Notes: generated by a model from the sequence alone, not told the origin. Counted from the stretch's first letter, positions 36,823 to 50,080 are shown. The stretch is 64,000 bases of DNA from Epiperipatus broadwayi (GCA_028023455.1 JAQFVV010012420.1:6963194-7027193), one strand, 5' to 3'. Numbers and translations: made by a program.

Positions 36823-38039
36823 TTTTGGGAAGAATGCTGTAATGTAATGAAGCCCCTAACCAATGGTTGTATCCACCTCCAACATGCTAGCTCTAAGTTT
36901 ATTCATTAAACTTAGATACAATTTAGACTAGTTCATCCATACTTCACCCCTCTTTCAAATTCCATTACACCTCAGTATTCAAACCCAAGGGAAAGTTGCC
37001 TTTGGCACTCTACAGGGGTGAATTTACTTAACGTAGTAATTTTCATTGACTTAAGATACATCCAATCCTATTATATCACTGTATATCCAAAAGCTCTATT
37101 AACCAATTTCAGCTGGAGAGGTTCCATCTTCCTGGTGACTCCTTAGCTATGTACAAGTTTCCTAAAGTAGATAGAAAAAGACTTTTACACAACAATATTA
37201 GTCATTCATACCAAATAAACTAAATGTAATTATTAGTTAAACATAAACAAATAACACAATCTCTATCCTGTACTAGTGCGTGTAATTAATATAAATATCA
37301 AAAATTCTTATCTCATTCCATATTATGTGATAATGATGATCAAATATCAAGTTATTACAGAGAGAATTTAAATTTTATTTTTAAAAAAAAGATAGTTTTC
37401 TATTCTATCATGTCAGCTGTTTGATGGTATTGATGCTAAGCAAAAACACATACATATAACATTATTGGGCACACCCCATTATTTGTGAATTTCCTTAATA
37501 ACATTTACTGGAACAATTTTATGCAAACATACATTATTGAAAATATTCTATTCTAGTAGAATTGCTCATGTGGCAACCCCCCCTCTCCATTAACTTTACA
37601 ACTACATTGTAGTGGCTAAAAATGATGCTGATAATGCTTTAATTACTGAACTGTCTTTTACTTTTTCAGGTCATTTTTAAAAAAGGTTAAAAAATAATTA
37701 TTTATTTTTATTTATTGATTGATTTTTTACAATAGCTATCTTTGAAAGATAATATGTGTATGGATCTTAATGGTACACTTATTAAGAATGATTAATAATT
37801 TTGATCGGCTTTTTTTTATGCTTTTTTGATTGGGTATTTCAAGATTAGTTAATCAATGTATTTAGTATTTGGACAATTACTTTTGATTTCTCTAAATAGA
37901 ACTATGAGAATTTTCATACTCATACATCCTTCTTTCTTTTTTTTTTGTCCAAAGGCTTAACGTAATTCATTCCAATTTCCTTCATCAATTTCTGTAATTT
38001 AGCCAAGAATAATTTGATGCTACCAATAAATCTCAAAAC
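36823..38039. other. Mixed-composition DNA, unrecognised
   Basis: The segment 36823-37200 is less AT-rich than its flanks but has no frame or family that I can name. The rest is plain AT-rich DNA with a C run near 37568. Confidence 0.45.
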
Positions 38040-38260
38040 CCACTTGAACTCCAAGTCACCCCAAAATTTTAATTTTTTCCTCCAAAATTACCAAAAAAAA
38101 CCCTCTCTTTTCCCCCCCTAAAAATAAAAAAACTTTTAACAAACCCCCCCCCTTTTAAAAAAAATATTTTATTAGAATACAAACTCCCCCCCCCCCTCTG
38201 GTTTTGTGGGGGGTAGTGTTTTCTCTTTTTTTCTCTCTTTTTTTTTTTTTTTTTGTGGGT
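38040..38260. other. Homopolymer-dense tract, possible assembly error
   Basis: Within about 200 bp almost every base occurs in runs: A8, C8, A7, C9, A8, C11, G6 and T18-class runs follow one another. The 71-codon minus-strand frame over it is nothing but Lys/Arg and Gly/Phe runs. This texture differs from all other DNA in the window and looks like uncorrected long-read or low-coverage sequence rather than biology. Confidence 0.6.
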
Positions 38261-39763
38261 TTCACAAAAAACATGACTATTCATGTGAGCTTGTTGAAAT
38301 CTTGCTTGGACCTACCCTTTCTGAATTGATTTAAAGGTTATACATTGAGTATGGAAATGTGGCAATGGGTGGACAATTGTTAGGTGGTAATAGTATGCCA
38401 AATGACTTGTAAGATAATTTCTTTGATGTGCATATTTGAGTAGTTGCAGCAGGCTAAATTCCTGACATGAAACTGTAGTGAACATTAAACTGTGAGCATT
38501 GGGATAAAGTGTAACACTAAAACAGGCTGGCCACTGCTAAATAGTATCTTTTCTGCACTTTATGGCATGGAAATGAACATCATCATCTGTGGCTGCTCTT
38601 TTTCTATGCTTTATTAGTATGGATGTATAAACCTAGATAGGCAGCCACATAAATGGCATATTTATGTGCTTTTGCATATAAATAGTGTCATCAAGTGGCT
38701 GACACAATAGAATAAAAAACTACCCAAAAAAATTTCTAGCTTAATAACCCCCCTCCCTATACTACATTACTTTTTATGCAATTGACTCTTATAACTGAAA
38801 ACATACTCAAACTTTCAAGTGTGAGAGTAATAAAAGTAAAATTCTGTAAATCTACCAAGAAAAAACAAATACTAATTTTGATTTTGTTCAAATATTCCTG
38901 ATTAAAGTCTGTAATTTTAGCATTAATGTCGCCCATGGATGCAGTCCATTTATCTTGCTTGGCACTCTGTTCTGATAAATCCTCTGATGCACTTGAAAGA
39001 GGTTGTTTCCATTTTTGACATCATTCTCTTCCTGGATCCACTCAGATACTTCAGGCAAGGCATTAGGCATTTTTCCTAGGCATTATTTATATGATGAAAT
39101 TAAATCATCATGCTTTATGAGAATTAGGGCAGCACCCTGGCCCTATGGCACATTTATCTAGCCAGTATACATTGTTTAGTAATTTATAAAAAAAAAAAAA
39201 AATTATTCAGCTTATTATTTGGTATTTAGTAAATTTATGCAAAGAAAAGTTTTATTCCATCGTTTATATGTATGTGCTGGAGATACAGCATTCCTTTTTC
39301 TTCTTGTTTGATTGATGGCATAGTCTTTTGTCTTTGATTATTGGTGCAAAATGATTTTAGTTCTTTTGTTACATTTATAAAGTTCATCAACATTTGCCAT
39401 TTTAAATGTTGATTATGATTTGTCTGAAGGTTTGTAATGATGGTATATTATAAGATGTGATATCTTGGATTACTGCCATCATTTATGAGTGAATGTTAAA
39501 TTTATCATTTTTTTCTATTTTTTTTCATGTGCAGCTATGTTTGACATGCTTACACTAGAAGTTCATCATTATAGATTACACATTGGTTTGTTTTTACATT
39601 AAATTTTGTTTTTTTGTACTTTGCATTTAAAATTTTCTTACTATTTCATTCTCTCTTCCCATTAAATTTCTGTTTACATTCATCTTTTTTTTATATCGTT
39701 GTTTCATTCATATTCCAATGTCATTTTCATTTGGTCAAGCTGATAGGTCTGTCCAATTACTTT
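38261..39763. other. Mixed AT-rich DNA, unrecognised
   Basis: No gene is supported. The 60-codon minus-strand frame at 38888-39070 has balanced composition but no motif. I looked here for the 3' LTR of the neighbouring Ty3-type element and found no match to the sequence beyond 45107. Confidence 0.45.
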
Positions 39764-39774
39764 TCCCTTTTAGT

Positions 39775-41106
39775 TAGTTTTTATTTGGAGGTAGCTTCCC
39801 CTTCCTAAATAGCTTTAACGATCGTGCATTGTATCTTCTCTTTTCTTCTGTTCCCTGGGCTATGACAAAGGCATTATTCCCATATCTTTTTCGGATAGTG
39901 TATGGTCCTTCATAAATGGGTTAAAACTTTTTAAATATGTTTTGTGCTGGGTAATTCACTGGGTGCACACTCATCATTACCTCATCACCTATTCTAAATT
40001 GGTTATCAGTGCCCTTTAGCCTTCGTCTTCTCATCTCACTCATCTTCCTCAACTATGTGCTTTCTCTGTATCCCTTTTCCTGTTTACTGATTTGGTTTCC
40101 ACAGGTAACCTACTGTCAAATGGGCATGGGATGTTTTTTCCAAAATGTAGGCGAATGGGTTCAAAACCCATGGACTTGTTCTTTGCCCAGTTGATCATAT
40201 TCACTATATGTGGCATTTCCTTCATCCACTTGCGATGATCCTCAGATATACATGAAATAACCCTAGCTCCCTCATGACTTGTTTGCATGGGTTGGATTGT
40301 GGGTTGTGGATCGATGTCAATATGTGTTTTATTTCATGTTTGTCGATCCATTTCTTCCATTCGCTGGATGTAAATGGGGTCCTGTGATCCGATAGGATCT
40401 TGGTGGGAATTCCCACCATCTTAAAATGCTGTTGTTCTAATACCTTAATGGTTTGCCTAGTGTTGGCTTGAGTAACTGGATATACTGCTACCAATTTTGA
40501 GAACAGATCATATGTGACCAGGAGGTATCTTCTCTTATTAAAAGCAGGTAGTGTTCCATAAAAATCAATAGCTAATATACAGTTTGGCTGATTGGCATAT
40601 ATGGGCTGCAGTGGGCCTACTCCCAATGCATTAGGTTGCTTGGTTCTGGCAAATATGGCACATGTCCTAATAACACTGGCAATGTTAGCATGCATTCCTG
40701 GCCAGTAGAACCAATGACTAATCCATCCTTCCACTTTGTTTGCCCCATAATGCCCATATGTTTCATGGATATATTGAATTATTTGCTTCCTCAGTGCAGT
40801 AGGCATGATGATGCATGTTTACTGCTTTCTCTTGAGTATTCGCTGTAGGAGCCCTCCCTTTAGACAGAAGTAATTTCGATCCTTCCATAGTGTATTTCCC
40901 TTTATTTCTGATACAAGTTGATGCCTTAAATGATATCTTACTTGTCTGCACTCCTTATCCTTGATTTGATGTTCTTGCATTTCACTTGCCATTGTGTGTT
41001 CTCTGCACATCTCGTTTACTGCGATGTATGTTCCCTCACATTTCATATGCTGACTATTCGCTACTGGATACTGGCTAAGTGTATCAGCTACAGTGTTCTC
41101 TGTTCC
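39775..41106 (-). pseudogene. Integrase region of the Ty3-type element, broken
   Basis: After the RNase H end a TENTVADTLS linker leads into the integrase. The zinc-binding part keeps HETYGH near 40770 and the downstream TCAIFARTK, where the second Cys of the HHCC motif has become Phe. The catalytic core keeps IDFYGTLP (first Asp) and ILSDHRTPF (second Asp). At the third position the usual QSN..VER has become QSNPCKQ, so the catalytic Glu is replaced by Lys. A stop lies at 40819-40821 and a frameshift near 40260-40290; the sequence continues as EDHRKWMKEMPHIVNMINWA. The C-terminal module is recognisable at 40000-39790 (FRIGDEVMMS, YEGPYTIRKRYG) with one TAA at 39921. It cannot be active. Confidence 0.85.
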
Positions 41107-42736
41107 TCAGAAGTATATGACTTTATAATTAAACTCCTGCAGGAACAAGCTGCATCTCAACAACCTACTATTGGCCAGAAAACTATGATTAAGAAACTTG
41201 AGGCTTCTATAATCAGTCAATACCACAATTTCTGAACTGATTAAGTATTGCCTGAATTTCTTAAATGCCCATATCACTGCAAGGGCTTTCTTTTTGGTTG
41301 TTGTATAATTAAGTTCTGGGTCTTTCAGTAAATGGCTTATAAAAGAAAGTACCATGTGTTGCCCTTCATGTATTTGAAACATTGTGGCTCCTAATCTGAA
41401 CCCACTACTATCCGTTTGTATAAAAAACATCTTGCTGAAGTCTGGATATGCCAACATAACTGTTTCTAAGAAACCTGCCTTTACCTTTTGAAAGCTACAT
41501 TCCTGATGTTCATCCCATGTCCATAGTGTTTCCTTCCACAGCAAATGTAATAGTGGCCCCATGTCCATTGAGAATCCTTGATAGAATCGATTGTAGAAAT
41601 TACACAATTCCAGGAAAGATTTACACGGAGTAGGAAATTCCTGGATGGCTCTGATTTTCTCTGGGTTTGGTATTACTCCCTTTTCACTAATGATATGGCC
41701 CAGGAATTTGATCTCAGATGTCATTACCTGACTTTTGTTCAAATTAATCCTGATGCCTTTGTTTTTACATTCCTTCAGAAAGCTTTCCACATTGCCTAAA
41801 ATGTTCCTCCATGTTCTCTGATGCAATCACAATGTCATCTACATATATCACAATGAAGTTCTTTATCTTCTCATCTAATACCTGGTCCAAACATTGAACA
41901 AGCCCGGATCCACTATTTTTTAATCCAAATGGAATCCTATTGAAGTTGTATGCATGTCCCTCATATCTAAATGCTGTATACTTCCGGTCTTTGGAATGCA
42001 GCTTGATCTGCCAGTAACTGGCTGTCAAGTTGAACATAGAAAACACCCTCTTTCCTTTAAATCTGGTGAGTAACTCACTTATCAGTGGTGGGCATTAATA
42101 TCCAGAACTTATTTTATTGAGGTGCCGTGCATCCAAACATAATCAGACAGATCCACCCCCTCTTTTCACAGTCACAATAGGATTATTAAATGGAGAGGAA
42201 CACATAGAGATGACCCCCCATTCAAGCATTTTATCTATCTGCTCCTCCACTTCTCACTTGTACTGGTATGGTATAGGATATGCATGAGCCTGATATGTCT
42301 GGCCCTCTACGAGTCTGATTCTATGTTCATAACCATGAATGACTCCAGGCATCTCTGAAAACAGCATGCTATATCTCTCTAGAATACACCTCAACCTATC
42401 TCTTTGGTTGTCATCCATTAATGTGGATTCCCCTACTATATTGTTCCATTCTATCTCCATCAAGGCATTCTGTACAAGAGTCTCTCTTTGACCCTCCTCC
42501 CTATCGTCTTGGGATTGTTTTGTAAAATTTATTATGGTGCCATTTATTTCAGCATAGCCCTGTTTGTAGTTCAATATGCAACTTGTCTTGTGCATGAAAT
42601 CTGAATTCAAGATAATGTCATGAATAAATCCCTCTAGGATCACCAAGACCTGGTCATACTCTTCCCCTGCTACCTCCATCCTCACGTAAACCTGCTGTGA
42701 TGCTAGCTTTACTCTCTTCCCATTCACCAAAATCAC
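41107..42736 (-). pseudogene. Reverse transcriptase-RNase H region of the Ty3-type element, broken
   Basis: The frame opens with the end of the protease domain (GFIHDIILNSDFM). The reverse transcriptase follows: HRIRLVEG and EEQIDKMLEWGVI, SPFNNPIVTVK, LDARHLNKI, IPFGLKNSG and IVIYVDDIVIAS with the catalytic Asp pair at about 41850. Stops at 42254, 42167-class and 42095-class positions interrupt the fingers, and a one-base frameshift lies near 41800 just after YVDD. The thumb and connection continue (FLGHIISEKGV, FYNRFYQGF). RNase H shows FIQTDSSGFRLGA, TTTKKKALAVIWA and VVLTDYRSLKFL. The terminal stop at 41107 is a TGA within the usual linker, so the polyprotein once continued into the integrase. 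Confidence 0.88.
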
Positions 42737-42742
42737 CTGTAC

Positions 42743-44359
42743 TTATTTTAATGGTAGTGTTTTGAGCTCAGGAGACCCACCCTTTAACCTACCAAATGTT
42801 TCCTGGGACATCACAGAAATCTGACTTCCTGAATCTAACAATGCTCTGGCACTGATCCGTTCCACCTTTATTGCAACTTTTGGGCATATCTGAGGAGCCA
42901 TCTCCAACACTTCACTTGTGTCCCTGTAACCCACGTTTGCTACTTGCATTTGAAATTTTTTTCCCTCTTGTTTTGCATCTAGATGTTCCATTCTATTTCT
43001 TCTATCATCCAAGGCTGTTAAGACTTCTTCCATTCTTTTGATTGACTCCTTACATACCACCATCTGGGCAATGTTTTCTGGAAAGCTACATCTGACTATC
43101 CGCATAATCTGACTCTCTGACAATAAGTATGATGTGATTGTCCTCAACCTTGCCACCTGCCAATGCTTGAAAATGCTAAATCGCTCTTCCATATGCCATT
43201 TCCTCTGTGATATATCATGTAGTATATTTTTTTGGTGTTCCTCACTCCAGTAACTAGCTAACAAGGACTTGCAATAGTCTGCAAATGTCATTGGCTTGTG
43301 AAACAGTGAGTCCCACCATATTTGTGCTTCCCCTTGTATATGACTACAGGTCACTGCTATCATGGCTTCACTTATCTGATTCAATGCAAAATATCTTTTC
43401 AAACTGTTAAGGTGCTCCATGGGATTTTCCCCTATGTGACCAGAGAAAACACGCATTTTCAAGAATTGATTCACTGTAGCAAAGTTGTTACTTATAATAT
43501 TACAATTACTTGCTGGCATGCATTCATTTATGCTTTTCCGCTTATTATTATTTATTTATTTCATCCCTAGATTTTTTAATTCACTCTCCTTTTCCTCTAC
43601 TTTTGACCCTATTTTCTCTATTGCTACTGCTAACTGATTGACACCCAATTGTAGATTTTCTATAACTTTCTCGTCTTCATCTTTAATCACTTCAATTTTC
43701 TTCCCTTGCTCTAATTTAAATTGCTCTATTTCATGGAACATTGTTTCCAGTTTATCTTCTACATTGGCTATCTTTTCATTTACTTCCATTCTGACCTCCT
43801 GCACCACATTATCGCACTCCCCCATAATTCATTGATCAAATTTCTCAAGTAACTCAGCTTGTCTATTCAATCTTTTATTTGTGATTGACAATTGACAAGC
43901 GGTTTGCCTAAAATTATCATTTAATTTTTCCAATTTTTTGATTGATGGTTTGAGTTTGTTATTCACATAACTCTTCCAACAATTTCTTGTTTGCTTCTTC
44001 CCTTTGCTTTTCTCTTTTAATTCTTTGGCAAATTGTTGCTGATCTTTCATTATTTTCTTCAACATACCCATTAAATCACTGCTTTCTACATTATATCCTT
44101 TTTTGTATTCGTTACTATCTTCCATTTCCCTATCATTACTCAAATCTTTGGTTTGTTCAGCTTGTTTTTCACTACTAATACTCTCCTTTCCATCACTTTG
44201 GACATCCATTTTTGTTTTTGCTCTCGTGTGCATGAATCTACTTTTATGTTTTATGAAGTAAACCTTATTATATATTTCCACTATACTGATTTCATCCTTT
44301 ACCCTTTTATTCAATTTGCTAATTTCATTCCTTTCTTTTATGATTGGCGTTTGGTGCAC
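42743..44359 (-). pseudogene. Gag and protease of the Ty3-type element, three in-frame stops
   Basis: One minus-strand phase runs through the interval with stops at 43829-43831 (TGA), 43556-43558 (TAA) and 42743-42745 (TAA). The N-terminal third (44359-43560) is charged and heptad-like, rich in Lys and Glu, and is probably coiled coil. A capsid-like domain follows at 43500-43150 (GENPMEHLNSLKRYF, HIQGEAQIWWDSL, SYWSEEH), typical of retrotransposon gag. No CCHC zinc knuckle is visible. At 42860-42800 ALLDSGSQISVMS is the aspartic protease active-site motif. The likely initiator is the ATG at 44359 or the Met of MHTRAKTK at about 44233. Confidence 0.82.
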
Positions 44360-45083
44360 CAGTTAATCCCAACCACACTTGCTCAGATTCTTTGCCTACC
44401 TGTCTTAGATTAATTTCCTTACCCTGATCTGTCTATTTTCCTGACTATTACCCTCTCCTCTACTATGTATATATTTATCGATAAATTTATTCTACTATAA
44501 TGCCTTTCAATAACACACGTATATAGTTTCTTTAGTTTGACTAATATATTCTATTTTGCTATATTTAGGATTTATCGATAATTTCTATCCCACTACAACT
44601 GTTTGAAATAAGACACATATATAATTTATTTTGATTTCACTGATATACTTTATCTCACTATATTTATGACTTATCGATAAAAAATTTTCAAAATCTATTC
44701 CCCATTTATATTAGATTTCAATATATTTCTCTTTATTTGATCGCAATTACATAGCGATAACATATATATGTGGTCGTTATAAGCATACAGATACAGTATC
44801 TAAATAATTCTTTACCTTAAACAGTAAATATAAACAAAAACTTCAAGAGATTTTCACAAAGTTAATTTTTCCCTCTTCCCTTCTCTTTTCTACTACACAT
44901 GTGACTTTGAAAGATGACTTTGAAACATAGATAACAAACTATAAAGCAAAGAAAAAAACTCTCCCTCTCATCCTCGCTTCTCACCAAGTTAATTTTTTTT
45001 GGAATTAATTTGATATGAACAAAAATTTTTTTTTTTCAACAAAATTCTACCCGACACATGACTAATACTCATACAGCAAATCA

Positions 45084-45102
45084 ATCCCAGACTTAGCCCC
45101 CA
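45084..45102 (-). promoter_or_regulatory. Primer-binding-site-like sequence (tRNA-Pro type)
   Basis: The minus strand reads TGGGGGCTAAGTCTGGGAT, close to the classical tRNA-Pro primer-binding site TGGGGGCTCGTCCGGGAT with a few changes. It lies just downstream of TGTTACA, which would be the end of a 5' LTR (about 45107-45113). Position and orientation agree with the gag frame beginning about 725 bp further on. Confidence 0.55.
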
Positions 45103-45106
45103 AAAA

Positions 45107-45839
45107 TGTAACAGAATTACCTTTTCGACTCATAATAAATGTTTTAATTTACACTTTTACGATCGACACAACTGTCACGTAAAGCAAGAAGCCAATATAG
45201 ACGAATTATTTAAGTCTGTATTCCTGATCGAACACTGGGATTACCAATGTAATATTCCAATATTATTTTTCCCGACCAGATGCTCCTTGGCTGCCGGATA
45301 CTCCATTCATAAGAATGATTAATAAAACAATCCAGCTCTTGAAATATTTATAAAATTTAAAGAGAGTTATTGTACTAAATTGACACATGTACCTTTTACT
45401 AGAATTAATGTCTACTTAATATTTAATAAGCCTTATGGATATATCATTCTAATTAGTATGATGGAGAAAGAAAGATGAGACATAAAGAGCTATTCATTCA
45501 TAAGTACTTTTTTATACAATACATTAAATACACACTAAAATATAATATTTAAACAAAATAAGAAATCATTAAAATAATACAGATTATATTTAATTTAACC
45601 CTTCACCCTGCATGATAATTGTTCTTAATTTCTATGTAGATATTCTAGAGCTTGAAGTTCCTTTCTCCACATATTATTGGATAAAGAAAACTACTACTTA
45701 TTTGATTCATTAATATTTACAGTTGCAATTGCATTTAATTTATGTGGCCATTTCAAGAAAGTGTGTACATGCGTGATATATTTAAAGTTTAATTACCTAG
45801 ATTTTTCTGGACTTGGACAATTAATTCTTTAACCATCAT
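45107..45839 (-). other. Possible 5' LTR of the Ty3-type element, unverified
   Basis: If the primer-binding site is right, an LTR should start here and extend rightwards on the plus strand. I could not find its outer boundary or a second copy. Composition is AT-rich, with a GC-richer piece at 45165-45305. Confidence 0.3.
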
Positions 45840-46250
45840 GTGGATTATTCCACTTCTTTTGGAGAGATGGTAGTTCTTGGGATCCGGCTTGGATTCTGTC
45901 ATGCAGCTTACTTCTGTCATATTCTTTGTGGCTTCAATGACAGGGAAGGTGAACCATCAGGCATGTGCTATCTCTGCTATTACTTCATGGGGAAGATGAC
46001 ATTCCACCCAAGGCAAGTGAGGATCAACTGGTGTCCGTTTGTGGCTTCTTACCCCTGCATTCTCGATGCTTCAAATTCTTGGTCCATTTTATTCATATAT
46101 CAAAAAACAGCACACAAACTATCTGTATCTCGGCTCAGCAGACTCTCAAGAAGAACTAAAACATGGCTCCCTTTTTTCACAACTTCTTACTGTCTTCTCC
46201 CAGAATCATTTTCTTATCTTCTTTTATTGTTCATTGAAAAATCATTAATT
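45840..46250. other. GC-richer block with a long plus-strand frame, identity unknown
   Basis: A 164-codon plus-strand frame starts at 45840. Its first ~110 codons have balanced composition and several Cys residues (GMCYLCYYFMGKM), and the rest runs into low-complexity T-rich DNA. On the minus strand a frame fragment HLPHEVIAEIAHA can also be read. I recognise no family on either strand. It could be part of the LTR, another repeat or an exon fragment. Confidence 0.3.
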
Positions 46251-48499
46251 ACATTTCACACCTTCATTTTAATTTCTCTCATTAAATACATACATTTTCT
46301 TCTTGCTTTTCTTTTTTTTTATTTACTTCCATAATATTTGTTTTTTGTTACTTTTCCATTTCTTTTTTCATAAAATAATTGTCTTATTTACACTCTATCT
46401 TTCTTTTACATAGCTATACATATATTTCAGCCATCCCAATGTGTAGTTTAAAGAGACGATCTTTATCTTTTTTATAAATCTATTTATTTTATTTATACCA
46501 AAGATCGAATTTTATGATTGTTAATTCTACAATCATTAACCCTGTTTTTATTTACTTTTCCCTTTAAGACTTGATTATCAACTTTGATGATCTTATTTTA
46601 ATATTCCCTTAACTTTACTATTCTTAAATTTTTTAAAAAAGTTGACTTTGGAAGGTGAAAGATAAGAATCTTGTTCGCTTACCTTCCTTCACTTTCTTTA
46701 ATTATTATAATTGATTCTGCTTTTAATTGCATTCCTCAACTACACCATTTTGATTTTTTTTAATTGACACTATTTTAAAATAAATTTCTTTTCTTTCGTA
46801 TGTTTATTATCCAATTTCTATGTCTTAATTTACATATAAAACTCACATTTAATATTATGCGATATATATATGAAATGTACACTTATGTGATCACAGTATG
46901 TGTGATCATCATAAAATATATGTAAATTAATAAATAAATATTTGGAAATACAATAATTAAAAGTTTATAAAAATTATATGTATAACCGTAACTTAGAAGC
47001 ACTTTCAACTACGTTGTAGCTTTGTCAACTATCACATATATATATATGAAAGGTTTCTATGATTAGGATTTTATTTTCCATTGAAAATGAGTATTTACTT
47101 CATTTTAACACTATCTTCATTTGGTATTTATTAAAATAAATTTTATGTGTGAATATGTCTATATGTCTGTTTGTATATAAAAAAAATCGCATATCTAACC
47201 TATTATTTCAGTTTACATTTTTTATGGGTTTAATTTGATGTTGTGGACATATAAGGTTTGTTTTGAACTGGATTGTAAATTACCCTTATAATACACACAT
47301 GCAATAGATGTTGCAAATTCAAATAATTTTATTAATAGAATATAATAAAACTAATTTTGCTTTATTCATATCACAGTATTCATTTCAAATAATGATATAA
47401 ATCTGCTTGAATTTGAATATAAATATCAGTTGGTAAAATACACAGGCAGAAGTTATTTTTAACATTAAGTTAACATATAAGGAAATGATGAATAAATTGA
47501 AGACATTTAAAATGGTGTACAAACACTGTAAAATTTATGTCATCTATGAACTTAATGACATCAACTTCATCAAGGTTATATTGTGAAATAGAATAATAGC
47601 AACCATTTTGCATTTATGGATAAAAATGTTTTTCACAAATAAAATAGTACTTCAAATCCACAAGTATTAGATCACAAACATTAATGACTATGATTTAATA
47701 TTAAATAAGAATAACTTTATTAATAAATTTCTAAACAAATATAAAGGAAATTGTTTAACTTGGAAAAATATTTAAATTTATATCCATTGATTCCCAGCAC
47801 CTGTAGAGTTTTCTTCAATATTAAATTTCATACAAAAAAGATTACCTTCTATGGCTGATGATTGACTGTGGTTTGGATTTGATTTTATAAAAGTACTAAT
47901 TTATTGACAGACTCTTTAAAATTAGTTTGATTTTGGTTGCTAAGCTATTAAACCATCTTTTGACTTCATTGATTATATAAACAATTATAATATTTCTCAG
48001 GTTCACACATTTGCTTTCCTAATATACAGATCCATTAATGCAAAAGTCTAGCATTACGAATTTAATTTTTACAAGAATCAATCAATAATAAATTTTATGA
48101 TCAATATGATTAAATAGATTGTTAATGACATGATCACAGTTTTAAGAGGGGGAATATTGCATGCAATATGAATTGGCAATCAGTTGTTCCCTTTGCAATC
48201 TTACTTTTTCAGCAATAGAAAGACATTAGTTGCTATTTACTTGTTTGTAACATTTATTTTAATACACTACAGACATGTTAATAATGGTTTTATTTCTTAT
48301 CTTAATAACATTATTAAAATATTTTGAATGATCTATATTCTAAAATGAATTTAAAATTAATTGAAAAATATGTAGTTGATAGATAAAATAATTAAATATT
48401 AGAGTTTAGCCTTTACAAATTATAAAGAAAAATGACTTTAAACTAAAAGTTATATTTATTATAGTGATGAATATGCAAAACCTAATTCTGTGGGAACTA
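46251..48499. other. AT-rich non-coding stretch
   Basis: It is T-rich on the plus strand up to about 46900 and AT-rich after that. No gene, RNA or repeat is recognised. Confidence 0.5.
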
Positions 48500-50080
48500 T
48501 AGCAAACAAAATAATCAGTTTTTAAGAAATTATGTGCAGGAATCACAGATAGATTAGAGATGTTTATAATAAAATTTTGAACGAATTAATACAGAAGTTG
48601 CTAGATGTATGATATAATGGAAATGCTATTAATAAATTTATAGATAATTTTGATATCTTAATTAATTCTCATAATGATTGTGACTAAAATGGATAATTTC
48701 CTTATGTTCCTAAACTCATTAGAAAAATTAAAGATACTTGTTTCATTAAATTTATAATAAATCTAAATACTCAGAGACTTGAATCTCAATATGATAATTA
48801 ACAATACAAAAAGGCCAAAAAAATTCTGTAACATTCAAATATGTATATAATTAAATTCATAGAATTTACTTGCCCATATTAATACATTGGGAAATCATTT
48901 CCCATTCAATAATGATATTTTATTTAACTATTTGCAAAGAAAGACCATGCATGAGATTTGAAAGAATCTGGAAGGTTACAAAAAAAGTTGAGAAGATAAT
49001 TGATTTGAAAAGTGGACATACAATTTATTAAGAAGGCACAGATATTGGGAATACAATGGTATGAAATTCATTATAAAATAACATTTGGATATTGATAGTA
49101 TATTAGGGAAAATAGGAAGACTTTATTCATCTAAAGAAAAAAATACAAAATGTTGTTAATTTAAGTTTATGCAACAAATGTTCATTCTAATGAAAAAAAT
49201 AGAAGAATTTTATTTAAATGCAAAAGAAGCTGTTGATCAGACTAGTAAGGTATTTTATCATTTGAAAATTCTTTTAGGTAAATTTAGATTTGTGAAATTA
49301 AAAAACAATCTGTATTTTATATATTGTTATTTTTAATAAAAATTCAAAGCATAGACCAACAGAAGTGAATTACATGTTAGCTAATAAAAATATGTATTTA
49401 AAGACAGTGATGGATTTATTAAGAATTTTTCATTGATTAATGAAATGTAAGATATAAGCTAATGGAAACTTATTGAGACAAAATCCATAATAAAAGGCAT
49501 TATTAATATTTGATTTTCTAACCTTTCAAAACAATTCAATGGATTTAAACTAGAATTTAAAAATTGTTTTCCAGCCTTCAAAGATGATTAAGATTTGCAA
49601 CTTTTATAAAGTTAAATACACAGACATCTGATATAAGAAAAAATACTAGCAATTTTCTAATTAACACAAGGCATTATATAAAGAAATGAAGGAATATAAA
49701 ATTTATTTTAAAAAAATCAATTTAAAAGAATAAATGTCTGTAATTAGAAAAAAAGTTTTTGATGACATAAAAAATATTACTGTGAAATGATTAAAAAATC
49801 TATAGAGAAAAATGAACAAGTCGTCACAAATGTCAAACACAATATGCTGGTATTGGGAAAAATAAGTTGTTTCAGCAATAAAAAAAGAATAAACTTTATT
49901 TCTGAAAAAAAGATATAAAGTGAGTAGAAAAGTTCTTTAAACATCTGTTATAACAATAAAGAACAAGAAACGAAGTAGCTCCTAAAATATCAAATATTTT
50001 AAATAAAATGGGTGATATATGCAATTAAATTTATTTAAAAAAAAGCATCTCTAAAATAAATGATAGAACTATTACTTATA

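Larger units (their letters stand above)
39764..45106 (-). mobile_element. Decayed Ty3/gypsy-type LTR retrotransposon
   Basis: It reads on the minus strand as primer-binding site (45102-45084), leader (to about 44360), gag with protease, reverse transcriptase, RNase H and integrase, ending near 39775. The order protease-RT-RNaseH-integrase is that of the Ty3/gypsy group. Gag and pol appear to share one frame over most of their length. At least seven stops and three frameshifts break it. A PPT-like purine tract (AAAGGGAAAAG) follows the integrase near 39766-39756. No LTR pair was found, so one or both LTRs are missing or too diverged to see. GC content is clearly higher than in the surrounding DNA. 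Confidence 0.85.

Noticed and set aside
38069-38284. 71-codon Lys/Gly/Phe-rich frame
   Set aside because: It is a direct translation of homopolymer runs in a tract that is probably mis-sequenced.
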